From Sacculina carcini (lineage: Eukaryota > Arthropoda > Thecostraca > Sacculinidae), in the NCBI GenBank assembly GCA_916048095.2, contig OU696587.1, forward strand, positions 1,566,762 through 1,630,761: a DNA stretch of 64,000 nucleotides. Reading direction: 5' to 3'. Below are positions 43,519-54,998 of this stretch, one piece after another; the stretch's first letter is position 1; the number at the start of each line of letters is the position of its first letter. Position numbers and translations under genes: made by a program. The notes under the pieces are model-generated. The model made no database searches. It had not been told where the DNA came from and worked only from the letters and a program-made list of their open reading frames with translations.

Positions 43519-43964
43519 GTCAGTCTCAAACTACACCACGTTCACTATCACTTCTCATTGGTTCTCATGTGCTTTTCTCGATTTTTCTTCAATCTTCATT
43601 ATTGTTCTTGTTTTATCGTCTCTTTCATTATTCTGTGATAAATTTTTCATTTGTTTGTGCTTCCCGTTTCAGTTACTGATTTCGTTTATTTTTCTGACAT
43701 TTTTCAAATCATTTTTTTCATTTTATGTCACGTTGACATATCGTGTGATGGATGCACTCATTTTGATCATCGCTAATCTGAATATTAATTTAAAAAATGT
43801 GAAATATCTTATTTTCGATCAAAATGTGCACGATAACATATATATTGCTTTAGTCAGGAAAACCTGAATATCTGCGCAATTATATTGAAATATATTCCCC
43901 GGACATGTCATTGTATTTAAAAAAGCACATCTGGGTACAATAAGCTGATTCAACCGAGATGTGA

Positions 43965-44121
43965 GTCGCATATGGATTGTAGGGCATTTAGAAATTGCAT
44001 GCCTAGGCTATACAATAGATTCTCATACAACAGAACATCAGAATTTTTACAGAAAAGACGCAAGACATACTTGTTCAAGAAATCTTACGATTTAGTTAAC
44101 CACGTGATCAGTGAGGATTAG
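43965..44121 (+). pseudogene. LINE ORF2 C-terminal fragment
   Basis: In the HSBP1 intron. The frame reads MPRLYNRFSYNRTSEFLQKR and RKTYLFKKSYDLVNHV before a stop. The pattern of an aromatic-Asn phrase followed by a Lys/Phe-rich FK-LK-YLF segment is that of non-LTR ORF2 ends. Short, so weak. Confidence 0.4.
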
Positions 44122-44339
44122 AGATGTTGAAGAAATGGGTCTCGTTGCTGTCAATTACGCCGTGCATGCATGTATGTCATCATTATGACGCCGACTGTTG
44201 TGGTCAGTGAGTATTTGTACTTGATATATGATATCTGTCAACGTACTTGTGTATTTTTTTTGACACACAAAAATATATTTACAAACGCGTACACATATTA
44301 GCAACACTACAATGAAATGGAGGTGGCGTTGCCACTAAT

Positions 44340-44494
44340 AACGGTCAGGCTTATTCGCTGCTGGCCGTTTCTCGCGGCTCCCTTAAACGCTCACTTATTC
44401 TCCCGTCCAAGAGTTTGATGAAGTCGTTCAGGAATGCCCCCATCACGCCGGTGGTCTCGATAGCCAGCGGCACGAAATCGTACCGCTGACACGT
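44340..44494 (-). pseudogene. Reverse transcriptase-associated C-terminal fragment
   Basis: The minus-strand frame reads CQRYDFVPLAIETTGVMGAF and LNDFIKLLDGRISE, resembling the segment after the RT in several LINE proteins (FVP-AIET-GV-G). It is a short remnant next to a GT repeat at 44496-44528. Confidence 0.45.
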
Positions 44495-44663
44495 GTGTGT
44501 GTTTGTTTGTGTGTGTGTGTGTGTGTGTATCAATATGTAGATGTGAGATTGCGTGTGGTTGAATGTGCAGGAATATTGCATGAATGTACAAATGTATTTA
44601 CATAAATGCTAGTATATACTTATGCTATGTATGCTAGTATGCTAGTATACCGTAAATTATCTT

Positions 44664-45203
44664 TTCATCCGACATGCCGGATTTTTTTTCGACCCCCTGC
44701 GTATGGTGCCCGATTATAGGAGCATGCCGGATTATTAGAGCCTGTCGGATTATTTTTGGTCACTCCGCACAGTAGGATTGCTCAAAAACTGCAAAACAAA
44801 AAATAGTGCACTGATAACAGGGACGAGAGAAGGCGCGTATCTCCAGAGTGTATTGTTCTGTGTAGTAATTGTTCTGTAGTAATTGATTAATGAGTGCCGG
44901 TTCATAAGAGGATTGCTAAATAAACTGTTGCTGAACTATAACTGAATCGTGGTTGCAGTTTCAATAAGCCTTTCCAGGAAGTGCCGGATTACTAGAGCCT
45001 GCCGGATTATTTTTCAACCCATACCTGAGGGTACCGGATAATTAGAGCCTGCCGGATTATTAGAGCCAGTCGGATTATTAGAGCCTGCCGGATTATTAGA
45101 GCCTGCCAGATTATTAGAGCCTGCGGGATTATCAGAGCCTGCCGGATTATTAGAGCCAGTCGGATTATTAGAGCCTGTCGGATTATTAGAGCCAGTCGGA
45201 TAA
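44664..45203. repeat. 18-bp repeat array, partly coding
   Basis: The unit is GCCGGATTATTAGAGCCT-like. A dense array runs at 45040-45203 and encodes (minus strand) the six-residue repeat NNPTGS/NNPAGS at the end of gypsy D gag. Isolated units also occur at 44664-44760 and 44976-45040, outside the gag frame. Confidence 0.85.
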
Positions 45204-45826
45204 CTCACGCAGGTCAACTCACGCCGGTCTTCTGAATATGTCTTCTGGCGACAAAAGCGAGCAATATGTCCAATTTTGCCGCAATTAAAGCAACGCTTTC
45301 CACTTGTACGAACCACAAAGGCATTTTCGACATTGCGAGGTTCAGTGTGCACTCCAGCCGATACTTGTTTCGCACAATTGAGCAATACATCAAGCTGCAA
45401 GTCTTTTTCATGCATCGCTTTCACTGAATCCTGCACGTGCACAGGCAGACCCGACACAAACTGACACGCAACAAAACGGTCACCACCATCATCACCATCA
45501 ATGCAAGTAGCCAGTCGACGCAAATCAGTCAAATAGTCCTCCAGTGACTCGTCTTCTGTCAGACAACATACTGTATAAGCGGCGTACGCGGTGAGTCCAA
45601 ACGACTGGCGAAGTGCGTTCACTACAGCAGCCTCCTTATGCTTGTCTTCATTGTCAACTTGTTGATAGACATGAAACGCACGACCTTCATGAAATAACGG
45701 AATCAAACCGCCAATATCAGAAACTCCTTTCAAATACGCCGCAAGCCTCCATTTTTCCAGCCATGTATCCAACTCTCCACTTCCGTCAAATTTTCCAGCA
45801 ATATCAGTCAACCTGAGGCCTTCCAT
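45014..45826 (-). pseudogene. Gypsy D gag with repetitive tail
   Basis: An open frame of 270 residues: LTDIAGKFDGSGELDTWLEK, NALRQSFGLTAYAAYTVCCL, FVACQFVSGLPVHVQDSVKA, and a zinc knuckle CFNCGKIGHIARFC near residue 180. About ten NNPTGS-type repeats then run to the stop. No protease or RT follows (to the left), so the element is a gag-only fragment lying antisense in the HSBP1 intron. Its relative is the gag at 63573. Confidence 0.75.
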
Positions 45827-46110
45827 TTCCGTTGCCGAAATGGCTTATCGGTTTATTATAAAATCATGGTAACAATATGCAATAGACAAAGTTCAACAAG
45901 ACAAATTACAACTCTCCTTTGCGCTCATCACGCTTCATCACAACAACTCATTGCTATCTCTCCCGTTGATTTATATTGCGTTGCCATGGCAACTCAATAC
46001 CGTTCACAATTGCACTATTAATAAATATTAAATTAACGCACACTCAATTCTAACACACATTCACATATATATACCAGATAATAATTGCATGACAAATATT
46101 AGTTTTTGCT
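45827..46110 (-). repeat. Leader and terminal-repeat region of gypsy D
   Basis: Upstream (minus-strand sense) of the gag. It contains GTTGCCATGGCAAC at 45980-45993 in the same wording (GCGTTGCCATGGCAACTCA) as the gypsy C terminal repeats, followed by similar AT-rich sequence. The partner repeat is missing. Confidence 0.55.
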
Positions 46111-46145
46111 GGCTAATAAATTGTTCATTCAGCCAACAGTCAATA

Positions 46146-46272
46146 TGTACCGGTACATTGTCGAGTTAAGGTGTACTGGTACATTATTGAGTGAATGTGT
46201 ACTGGTACGTTGTTAAGTGAATGTGTACTGGTACATTATTAAGTGGATGTGTACTGGTACATTAAGTGGAGG
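46146..46272 (+). repeat. 26-bp minisatellite before HSBP1 exon 2
   Basis: Five units of TGTACTGGTACATTATTAAG plus six more bases, the last one shortened. The array ends 26 nt before the splice acceptor at 46298. Confidence 0.95.
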
Positions 46273-46298
46273 TGTGTCGGTGGTGTTGACTCGTGCAG

Positions 46299-46460
46299 GT
46301 TCACACTCAACTCGAGCTGATGCAGCAACAGTTCCAGACGATGTCGGACAATGTGATCCGTCGCATGGACGAAATGGGTGAGAAAATCGACGAGCTCGAC
46401 AAGACCGTGGCTGATACGATCGCTCAGGTGCAGGCTGGCGAACAGGTGCCTCAGTCGTGA
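46299..46460 (+). CDS. HSBP1: HSBP1 exon 2 (heat-shock factor binding protein 1)
   Basis: HSBP1 is a small nuclear coiled-coil protein that binds trimeric HSF1 and dampens the heat-shock response. The acceptor is GACTCGTGCAG. The exon encodes 53 residues: VHTQLELMQQQFQTMSDNVI, RRMDEMGEKIDELDKTVADT, then IAQVQAGEQVPQS and a stop. The heptad pattern and the phrases FQTMSD-(I/V)I-R-D-M and ID(D/E)L(E/D)K are those of the family (human protein 76 residues; here 90 with exon 1). The AATAAA at 47075 gives a 3' untranslated region of about 0.6 kb containing a GT repeat on the sense strand. Confidence 0.93.
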   Translation, partial: VHTQLELMQQQFQTMSDNVIRRMDEMGEKIDELDKTVADTIAQVQAGEQVPQS

Positions 46461-47074
46461 ACTTCAACTTGACTTCAATGCCAGCTTGTGTCACACAGTC
46501 TGCTGGCTGCATATTTTGCCCAGGCCTCGATTATAATTGTCAGGATTTTAGTCGTGGAAGACATTGTTTGGTGCAGTGTGGTTCACAATGGCGTTTTCAG
46601 TGGTGTTTATTTGTTATTTTAAGTACCCATGCTCATTTTGTTCATATCTGGTCGTGTCTGACCTTCAGAAGTGTGTGTGTGTGTGTGTGTGTATGTTTGT
46701 CGCCATCCATTGATGTTTTTGGGTATTATCACTAGCTCTCAGCCAATTTCTTGCACGAGTTTGATACTGCTGGTTGCTTGCACATTGTCACTGTGTCTTG
46801 TACACTGCTCAATATAACACCGACTCTTAATTGTGCATCACTGTTTTTGGAAGGAGACAGTTTTCAGAGTCATTGTGATGTGCTTAAAGTAATTGTGTTT
46901 TGCTTAATTGTTGAGAATACTTGTTTTAATTCGACTCTATGGCCACCTCGATCATAAGGTGGGACAATACACTTGAAAATGATTGAATTCATAGGCAGTT
47001 GGCATGAAAGGCTCATGCACTTGTGTTATGTGTTTAGTGCTGTCCAGCTGACAGGTTGTTAGCTCGCGTGTTCT

Positions 47075-47080
47075 AATAAA
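47075..47080 (+). promoter_or_regulatory. Poly(A) signal AATAAA of HSBP1
   Basis: First canonical AATAAA after the HSBP1 stop codon, 615 nt downstream, followed by an A-rich stretch. Confidence 0.6.
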
Positions 47081-48240
47081 AACAGCTCAGAAATTGCAGG
47101 TTGGTGACTGATTATCTTGCTCACTTGTATAGCTCATAATTACGAAAAACAGGTGAATGTAACGATATAAGAAGTAATAATCATTTGTCTATGCTCTGCT
47201 ATTATTCAGGGTGGATATTTCATAATATCAGTCTCATGAATACATTTAGAAGTTTATTTGCACGAATAGTGGTTCATGGTGATTTGTAGGAATGAAGTTC
47301 AGTCGATACTTATCACCTGATGAAAGAGCAGTGCTTTTGTCGTAGTTTTCTTTGTTACATTTATTGCTTATATTTGTTATCAAGTTGAATATCTGTTCTG
47401 CCACTCACCCACCTCCTCGTGGCCTGGGCAAACCCGTTGACGCAGCCGCCCACTCCCTCTCACTCACTACACCAGCTAGAACAGACGCGTGAACGCGGTG
47501 CTTGTGCGTGCTGCTTGTACGTGTGTATGACGCCTGCACCGCGCCGCGCCTACATTGTCTGAATATCATTGAACGCTGCACAGTGTAGCGAACCAGCTGT
47601 TATCAGCAACCTCTCTTTCTGCTGTCAATGAGTGGACAAACAGATGCATTTGTTGTGTGTGTGTGTGTGTGTTTGTGTGTATACTAGGGTTGCTCATTTT
47701 CACAAACTGCTGTTCACTTGGGTGGCGCAAATTTTTCCCATGCTTTGAACGACGCTGAGTTCAATGGAATCAAATTAAACACCGCAAAATAATATTTAAG
47801 GGTCGCAAATCTACTCTTAAAATTTTAAGACTGCCAATTTTTAGTGTTTTTGGTTTATAACTAGGAAATGGTGCACTAAGAGTAAAATACACTTTGGTAA
47901 TAAAATATGCGCTGAAATGTAAGAATTAATATCATAACACTCATTTAAGTATACATAAATTAAGTATACCAAAAAACATCCAAATACAACCAGTTGTGAA
48001 GTCGCCTTATTTCAGTCAGGCAATCATATGCGTGTGTTTTCTGGTCACGTGTAGAAAGGGAGGGAATTTTCTGCTTTGGCTTGTAACATTACTCACATGT
48101 GACAACCATTTGTGACCAAAATTATACGCACAGCACGCAAACACACACAAACATGCATCTGCAAGCTTAGCACATTGTGTGACTTAGCTCAGAAATAAAA
48201 ATATTAATACACACACGTTATTAACTGCTGTCGTTACTTT
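47081..48240. other. Intergenic stretch
   Basis: No gene recognised. A GT repeat lies at 47654-47672. Confidence 0.4.
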
Positions 48241-48243
48241 GAA

Positions 48244-48340
48244 TATAAAAGTCACGGTTTGAATTATTAAGTGACTTACTGGATTTGCTCGACTGATTGT
48301 GTTCGACTGACGATCGACTTTTCATCATGGCTAACAGGCT
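48244..48340 (+). promoter_or_regulatory. Possible TATA promoter and 14-nt first coding exon
   Basis: TATAAAAG at 48244-48251 is followed about 75 nt later by ATGGCTAACAGGCT and a consensus donor GTGAGT at 48341. This is a plausible gene start (MANR...). No second exon was found on the plus strand in the rest of the window, and a LINE follows, so support is weak. Confidence 0.25.
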
Positions 48341-48579
48341 GTGAGTATTCCTAGTTCTCTTCATAAAATTAAACATATGTGTCGTTAATGTTTGCCAACA
48401 AAACCTTATATTTTGATTTGTATCTGCTCCTTTATGTGGTACTTGTATTTCGGATTAATTCAACGGGTGATTTTACAGACCATGTTTTTTATAAATTTGG
48501 CTGTAAATAAAATCAAATAGTGAATTCATAGTAGAGGAAATGCATTTGTTAACCACTTAATCTTTCTTACCAAACTTCA

Positions 48580-50672
48580 GAGGTCTAAATTTCCCACTGA
48601 CCCCATACAATTTTCTGCTCTCTCTGATGTTATTATACTCCTTACTCCACTTTTCACATATATGGTTAACTCTTCTTTCCTTCACGGTTCATTCTTAGCT
48701 TCCAAACATGCCACTATACTGCCGATTCTCAAAAAATCCAATCTTGATCCCTCTCTTCCATGCAACTATCGTCCAATTTTTATTCTATCTATGTCCTCCA
48801 AGCTTCTAGAATCTGCCATCCTTGTTCAATTACGGTCTATCATCTTGCCTGTTCTCGATCCTTGCCAATCTGGTTTTGTATCTCAGCACTCTACCGAAAC
48901 ACTTCTTCTCTGCCTCGCCAATGATATATTCTCTAATTTTTCATTTGGAAATTCCGTGCTTCTGATTTCCTTGGATTTTTCTGCTGCCTTCGATCTAGTC
49001 GACCACGAAATCTTATGCTGCGATCCTGCTCATCTAGGCCTCACATCTACTGCACTTTCTCTCCTTACCTCATATCTAAATGATCGTTCCTATGCTGTTC
49101 GCAGTAATGCGGCTTTATCGTGCGACTATCCTCTCACCTCTGGGGTTCCACAAGGCTCACTTCGTGGTCCTTTACTTTTCAACTTATACGTATCATCCCT
49201 TTGTCCTATTATCCGCAGCTATCCAGTTTCATTTCACGTATACGCTGACGACATCCAAATTTATTGTCCTCTTTCTCCTCATTCTTCAAATTTGGTCTCT
49301 ATGCTGCTCACCCAGATTTCTTCTTGGGCTGCTTCACGTAAACTTGTTCTCAACCCTGACAAAACAGAATATCTAGTCTTTCACCCTCCTCGAATTTCTC
49401 CTCACTCTATCAATCTTCCGCTAGCCAATCAAATGCGCAATTTGGGTGTCTTGTTCGATCCTAACCTTTCTTTCTCGACTCATTTTTCTCAGCTTACCCG
49501 CTCGTGCCGCTTTTTACTCCGACAGTTTTACCCTATTTTTTCGTCGATTGATGTCTCATCCGCTAGTCTTCTGGTAAACTCCTATATCTTTTCTAAGATC
49601 GACTATTGCAACTCGCTCTTCTTCCATCTTCCCTTGAAATCTGTCCGCCAACTCCAAGCAGTAATCAACCTTGCTTGTCGGTTTGTACTGAGGCTTCCTC
49701 CGCGAACCCCTACTTCGGTGCATATCCGGCAGCTCGGTTGGTTACCTGCTCTTTCTCGTATCCGCTATAAGGTATGTTGTCTGGTCTTCAAACTTATCCA
49801 CTCTCCCTTTTCTCCTTCGTATCTCCGTTCCCTATTGACTCTCAATAATCGCACTTCTTGTCGCATTCCTGTGCCATTAGTCTGTCCTCCTGCTCTTAAT
49901 CAATCCTCTTGGTCATCCAAATCTTTTTATTTATCTGCTCCTCGTATCTATAACTCGCTTACATCTTACCTTCACCACAAGTCTTCATTCCGATCCTTTT
50001 CTGCTGATCTTCATAAATATCTGCTCACTCGTTCTCTTGAGGACTGAATATATGATTTGTCTTTGGTTATATGCGTGCTGTTTGTGCTGATCGTCCTCGC
50101 TTTGTACCCTCGCTTTTCTTGCTCGATATTTGTCTTTTTACTCACTGTGAATTATCATTTTATTATCTGTTTATTATCTGTTTATTATCATTATTCTGTA
50201 TACTCTGTATATCTGTTTATTTATTTATATCTTATTCTGTATATCTTTTTATGTGTATTATCTATTTATTATCTGTTTTCGTTGCTGCGTCCCATTTTTG
50301 CATCTCTTGCATTCGTCGTTGTCTGGTCAGGCTTCGCCCTGCTACTGGTAACCGTGTAATTCCAGTACAACCAGATTCATGGTCGAGTCGTCGGCGACTA
50401 AACCGGCTCCCCCACTGTTCTGCAGTGAGGAGGGTGGCTAGACACCCGACAGGAAAAAAACAAAACCTGTTTCAAGGGCGGATGAGCTATCTGATAGCCA
50501 ACGGCCATCTAGCATATTCCAGTTTGCAAACGTGTTTTCATTTTTCTATTTGTGCCTACTTCCTGCTCGCTCTGATGTTCCTGTCGGTTGTCTTTTTCGC
50601 GCCTGTGTATAAATATGTGCGCTATATCAAATATATGTTGTTTTTGTTGTTGCTGTTGTTGTTGTTGTTGCT

Positions 50673-50703
<31 letters not shown>

Positions 50704-50725
50704 TTGCTGTTGTTGTTGTTGTTAA
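48580..50725 (+). mobile_element. 5'-truncated LINE with open reverse transcriptase
   Basis: The frame 48662-50047 gives 461 residues with no interruption; the sense continues a little upstream (to about 48580) before homology ends, as expected of a 5'-truncated LINE copy. RT landmarks: NYRPIFILSMSSKLLE (residues 35-50), LDFSAAFDLVDHEIL (104-118), GVPQGSLRGPLLFN (161-174), catalytic FHVYADDIQIY (191-201), LVLNPDKTEYLVF, and an end with APRIYNSLTSYLHHKSSF. The 3' region runs to a (TTG)n tract at 50636-50725. Codon use is very rich in C and T at all positions. This is the best-preserved TE coding region in the window; APE and ORF1 are absent. Confidence 0.9.
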
Positions 50726-50929
50726 AATGATAATTTACAGTCAACAGTCAAGTACCTATTAGCAATCACCGAGTGGGTCAGATATAATTACCGAGAGACC
50801 GCGAAGCTTACTCTTCTTGTCCTGGGCGTTAAACCTCCGCGTGGTTCGCTCTTCTTGTGTCTTGTAGCATGTCGTCACGCCCGTTGAATGTCAAACATTA
50901 TCTACTCCCTTAAATTATTCATGTTCAGG

Positions 50930-51350
50930 GGACAGTTAGAGATGGGCAGCGATGTGAATGATCAGCTGCAAAGAATGACGATGTGTGTGTCTTTGTTATA
51001 CGCTCAAGCGTGGTTTGCATCACCAGTTGTTGTGGAAGCGCTGTGAACGACTTGCAGCTCCACCACGAGCTCTTCCGATATAGAAGAGTGGATTGTGAAG
51101 TGGCGGATGCTGCATTGGCCATGATTAATAGTCACTTATGATACTCAAGTCCTCAATTAGTAATTATGTCCTTTTACAATGGAAAAGTGACCGAAACTGA
51201 GAAGAAACAGATTGCCGACAAATTTACTTCATTAGAGAGAACGGAGGACTACACTGATGAAAACCTGGCAATACAACATGAAAATCGCGTGGTAGATTAA
51301 GTAGACGAGCGTTCCCGGATGGTATTTGATGAGTTTCGGGTGTGCAGTGC
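50930..51350 (+). pseudogene. Fragment of a transposon-associated family (HLWYL-type)
   Basis: With one frameshift near 51045 the plus strand reads MTMCVSLLYAQAWFASPVVV, then AALAMINSHL-YSSPQLVIMSF and YNGKVTETEKKQIADKF. This resembles predicted invertebrate proteins with the pattern LLYVKPWL, then HLWYLS-ELV-LALF, that are common beside transposons. Function unknown. Stops and the shift make it a pseudogene. Confidence 0.45.
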
Positions 51351-51423
51351 GAAGTGGATGTCATTACCGGTGAGAATTTGGCGCGAACACATTGAAAGTT
51401 ACGAATGGCATTGCTGAGAGAGG

Positions 51424-51812
51424 TGTGAAGCTCGCAACAACCAGTAAATACACGAGATGTCTAAACAAGCGAGCCAGCAACAGGGCGAGTTCTGTTGACT
51501 GTCTGTGAGACAATGAGTGTGACGGCATTATATACAACCATGTGTCTGTAGTTGAGAATGTATGTGTGTGTATGCGCGTATGTGTGTGGTGCTGCATCTC
51601 CAGTCGTTCTAGGGCACACATGTCTGGGATCTGTCGGATGTGAACCAGGTGTTGGTACGGACACTGTAGAGATTTGTGCTTGAGTTAACTGGTGTTCAGT
51701 TGTATGCCTGAGTTTAGGGACGCGTATCACAGGGGCACTGATAGAGTTTTTGGCATATACGTAAATGTTAGCGACCTATAAATGTGCAGACGCCACATAC
51801 TTTTCGCCATAA
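51424..51812 (-). repeat. Solo-type LTR, copy 1
   Basis: About 390 bp matching 62482-62894 in reverse orientation, including the block TGTATATAATGCCGTCA (TATA box), a CA-type microsatellite and the end TTACTGGTTGTTGCGAGCTT. No gag or pol lies next to it, so it is a solo LTR or a fragment. Confidence 0.75.
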
Positions 51813-52057
51813 GACGATGAGTGTGTCTGTTTCATTTTTTCAACAGGTCATCAAAGTAGTGATGTCGTATCTTGTCTTCATATATCCGACATTGAGCAGG
51901 AGCTCACTGCGAGTTGTGACGTAAACATATGTGAAACTTGTGGTGTTACATTTCATTGTGTTATGTTTCAATGTGGCAGTTGACCTATTGGGTCGGCAAC
52001 CTTGAAGTGTGGAATACTTGGTGTGCGCGTTTGTGTGTGTGTCAGTTAGCTTGTGCG

Positions 52058-53019
52058 TGCGTGTGTGTCAGTGTGTGTTCTAGTGGAGTGTTGTGAAGGT
52101 TGAGCTGTCTACAGTGTTTGCGTTTGTACCCATTGTATGTTCACAGTATGGACATTGTATGGACATGGACATTTGGAACAAAGTCTATTTGAGACAAAAT
52201 TTCCTTTGCGCGTGATTGTGCGTTATAACAAAGTTATAATCAGACCAGTTTTCTATCTTTCAGTTTACTAGGTTTTCTCTCTCTTTCTCTCAGTTTACTT
52301 TCGCGTTCTTTCGCGGCCTGCTTGTGCAGCTGTCGTTAGGCTGATTTATGTGTTAGAGCGACGCCAGTATTACACGGCGCCTGATATGTTTGGCAACGTG
52401 TGAAGTATGGGTGACAGTAATTTATGACCCTTTTTTGTACGTCTGACTTGGCTCATCATCTCGAGGCAACACGCCTGTGTACTGTCAGATCGCGTTTAGA
52501 AATAGCTTGTGTCCCGGTTGTGTAGCTCGAGCAGTTTGGCCAGCTGGCATTTGCTTGCGGAATATGGTGCCAACTACGTGTGTTCGTAGGTATATAACCC
52601 GGGGTTTACTAAGAATAGGGGGCTTAAGCTAGGCTTGGGCGGTGCTTGTGCTGTGCTTGTTGGTGGTAGTTGGTTTAGTTTGAGCTGGACTAGCGACGTG
52701 CGATGTAGGACTCACCATTCACTCAGGCAAGCCGTAATTAATTCATTAGATTTCAGAATAGCTTTAAGGTAGACTGACTGGCTGCTGACAATATACAATT
52801 CAACTTCGACTGGGTGACTATTACTTGTTATCGCGGAACACAACATCAAGAGGAACTATCAAGACATCACGATCAGCCGAACGAAGATCAACATAACAAC
52901 ATATTATTATTATCACCGTTACATGCCTGCGTGTGTGTCAGTATGTGTTCTAGTGGAGTGTTGTGAAGGTTGAGCTGTCTACAGTGTGTGCGTTTGTACC
53001 CATTGTATGTTCACGGTAT
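52058..53019. repeat. Direct repeats of about 92 bp spaced 870 bp apart
   Basis: 52058-52149 and 52928-53019 share GTGTTCTAGTGGAGTGTTGT and GAAGGTTGAGCTGTCTACAG with very few differences. The intervening sequence has a TATATAA box at 52591 but no recognised gene. It could be a small non-autonomous LTR element or a duplication. Confidence 0.65.
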
Positions 53020-53218
53020 AATAAGGCCAACGTTCCTCGATTCGAGTGTATTGGTCACTTCAAAACTACATAACACTAAAACTAAAAACTAAAACCGAAA
53101 CTACACAACCGAACACAAACAACCATTCAATTAGGTCACACTACCATTCAATTATTCATAATTGTGGCGCACGAAAATACATGCCAATAAAATATGGAAA
53201 TCGTTACTGACTCGTTCG

Positions 53219-53222
<4 letters not shown>

Positions 53223-53271
<49 letters not shown>
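53223..53271. repeat. (AT)n microsatellite
   Basis: About 48 bp of alternating AT. Confidence 0.95.
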
Positions 53272-53272
<1 letters not shown>

Positions 53273-53554
53273 CGTGTTGTATCTTCATTAAAATGGGATT
53301 ACATTGAGTTAAAATAAATAGGGCTATAAATCGAAGAACAATTCAACGGTGTGCGAGTTGGGAAATCACTTGTTGAGTATCAGGGAGGTGTTTAGTGATG
53401 GGTCGCACGTTCAGCACAGAGTGGAAGAGTTCGACTGATCAAAAGTGATGGCAGTAGAGGCGTATGTTGTGATGCAAGTGATGAAAGTACATGTATTTGA
53501 TGTTTTGATCAATAAGCTGCGCAGTCATGATGAGCCGCATGATCATCAATACGC

Positions 53555-54013
53555 TTAATAGGATGGGTTCATCGCAGTTATCATACTGACACAGATGTAA
53601 GCAACAGTAACTCTCTCCCCATCACATGTTCCTCTCATCGTAATAAATGTTTCAACTGGGTGACATGTACCTGGTGTATTGGCGGCTGTTGTACAGTTTT
53701 TATTATCGGATATTAGAACGGCTTCGCCTACTGCCACGCTTGTCAACGCTGTTCGTTTGTGCTTGAAAGCACACTCGATGGAGTCGTGTATTATCGCGTC
53801 ATTGGTGTAGTTCCCGCACGCAGACAATTGGCTTGTCATGCATCTAGCACCATGCATAAAACACAACGTAAATGCCGCTTGTGCAGTAACGAGACGCCAG
53901 CAGAACGGAATTTTGTGGAGTGTTCGTTGCCGCGTCAATGCACGACCTGTGCCTGTACTCGCACCACCACTGAGCCTCGTGCAACACTGCGACCAGCGAC
54001 AAAAATTCTCCAT
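53555..54013 (-). other. Unassigned 152-codon reading frame
   Basis: The second half is Cys-rich and extracellular-looking (CGNYTNDAIIHDSIECAF; NCTTAANTPGTCHPVETF; TCDGERVTVAYICV). An acceptor-like CTAG lies just inside the frame. I could not match it to a family, and the first half looks like chance coding. It may be an exon of a secreted protein, or nothing. Confidence 0.2.
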
Positions 54014-54998
54014 ACCGATGCAGGTTCAATGTTGCTTCAGCAGTGCGTGTCTGTATGTGAAATTTAGCCTTTACAACACATACACGTGCCAGTGTACGGT
54101 TTAAGAGTGGCTCCAATTCAATGAGATGTTGAAAACAGCAACTCGCGTTTAGTGTTCTCGTGAGTCCAGTTTGTGTGTTGAGCAATATGAGCGGCCAGAG
54201 CTATAGCACTGTGTTGCCGACACTGCGCTTAGTCTTGTGTGTACACTTACAAGACGCAATATATATACTAACCACCACCCACTCACCAACGTGGTCTAGT
54301 GACGCGTTAGCCCAGGGCGTTCTCCAAGCCTAAATCGCTCACACGGAACTATTTAATCCTCATAGAGCAGGTATTGTAGGGTTCATATGTACCAAAATAG
54401 ATCGACTCTAATGTGATTATTGATATATGGGCTTTAATGCCCGGCATCTCGACTTGCACTAATGCATATTGCACGGCCGACTTGTCTCGGTTCTCTTGAC
54501 TCACCTGAGTTCTACGTCAGAATGCAGCATGGATCAATGGGTGTTGCTCGCTAAACAGTGACAACATCAACTGCGCTCTTATACGTCCAACATATAAATA
54601 TGCTTTTATAGTGCACTAGCGACAAATGCCTCACTTCATGTCGTTATTGTGTGAATATACATTAGCAGTGGCTTCTTCGATATCTTTTTTCCTAACTTGC
54701 GATAACGATAATACGTTAATTTTTTCCCCAACTTGCGATAAACGAAAAAATCAAAACTGTTGGTGTAGATGTGTCTTCGTATGCTTGTGCAGTGGCTAAC
54801 GGACCTTCGATGTAGAAATCGCTTGCATTGTGTGCAACTATATTTGTGCACCCGATTACGTATGATTGTATGTCTGTATGTATGTTCGTGTGCTCGTGTG
54901 CATCTTGAAGTCGAGTGTGTGCGTGTGTAGTCGTGAATAGTATTTGTGTTGATACGTTACTTTTTATTACTGAGTACAGAGAATACATTGCCTCCATT
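54014..54998. other. Intergenic stretch
   Basis: No gene recognised. It may include the 5' terminal repeat of the copia element that follows, but no second copy was found. Confidence 0.35.

Noticed and set aside
53555..54013. Secreted lectin-like exon (SUEL-type)
   Set aside because: The final Cys phrase is suggestive, but the spacing does not fit and the rest of the frame looks random. Kept only as an unassigned frame.
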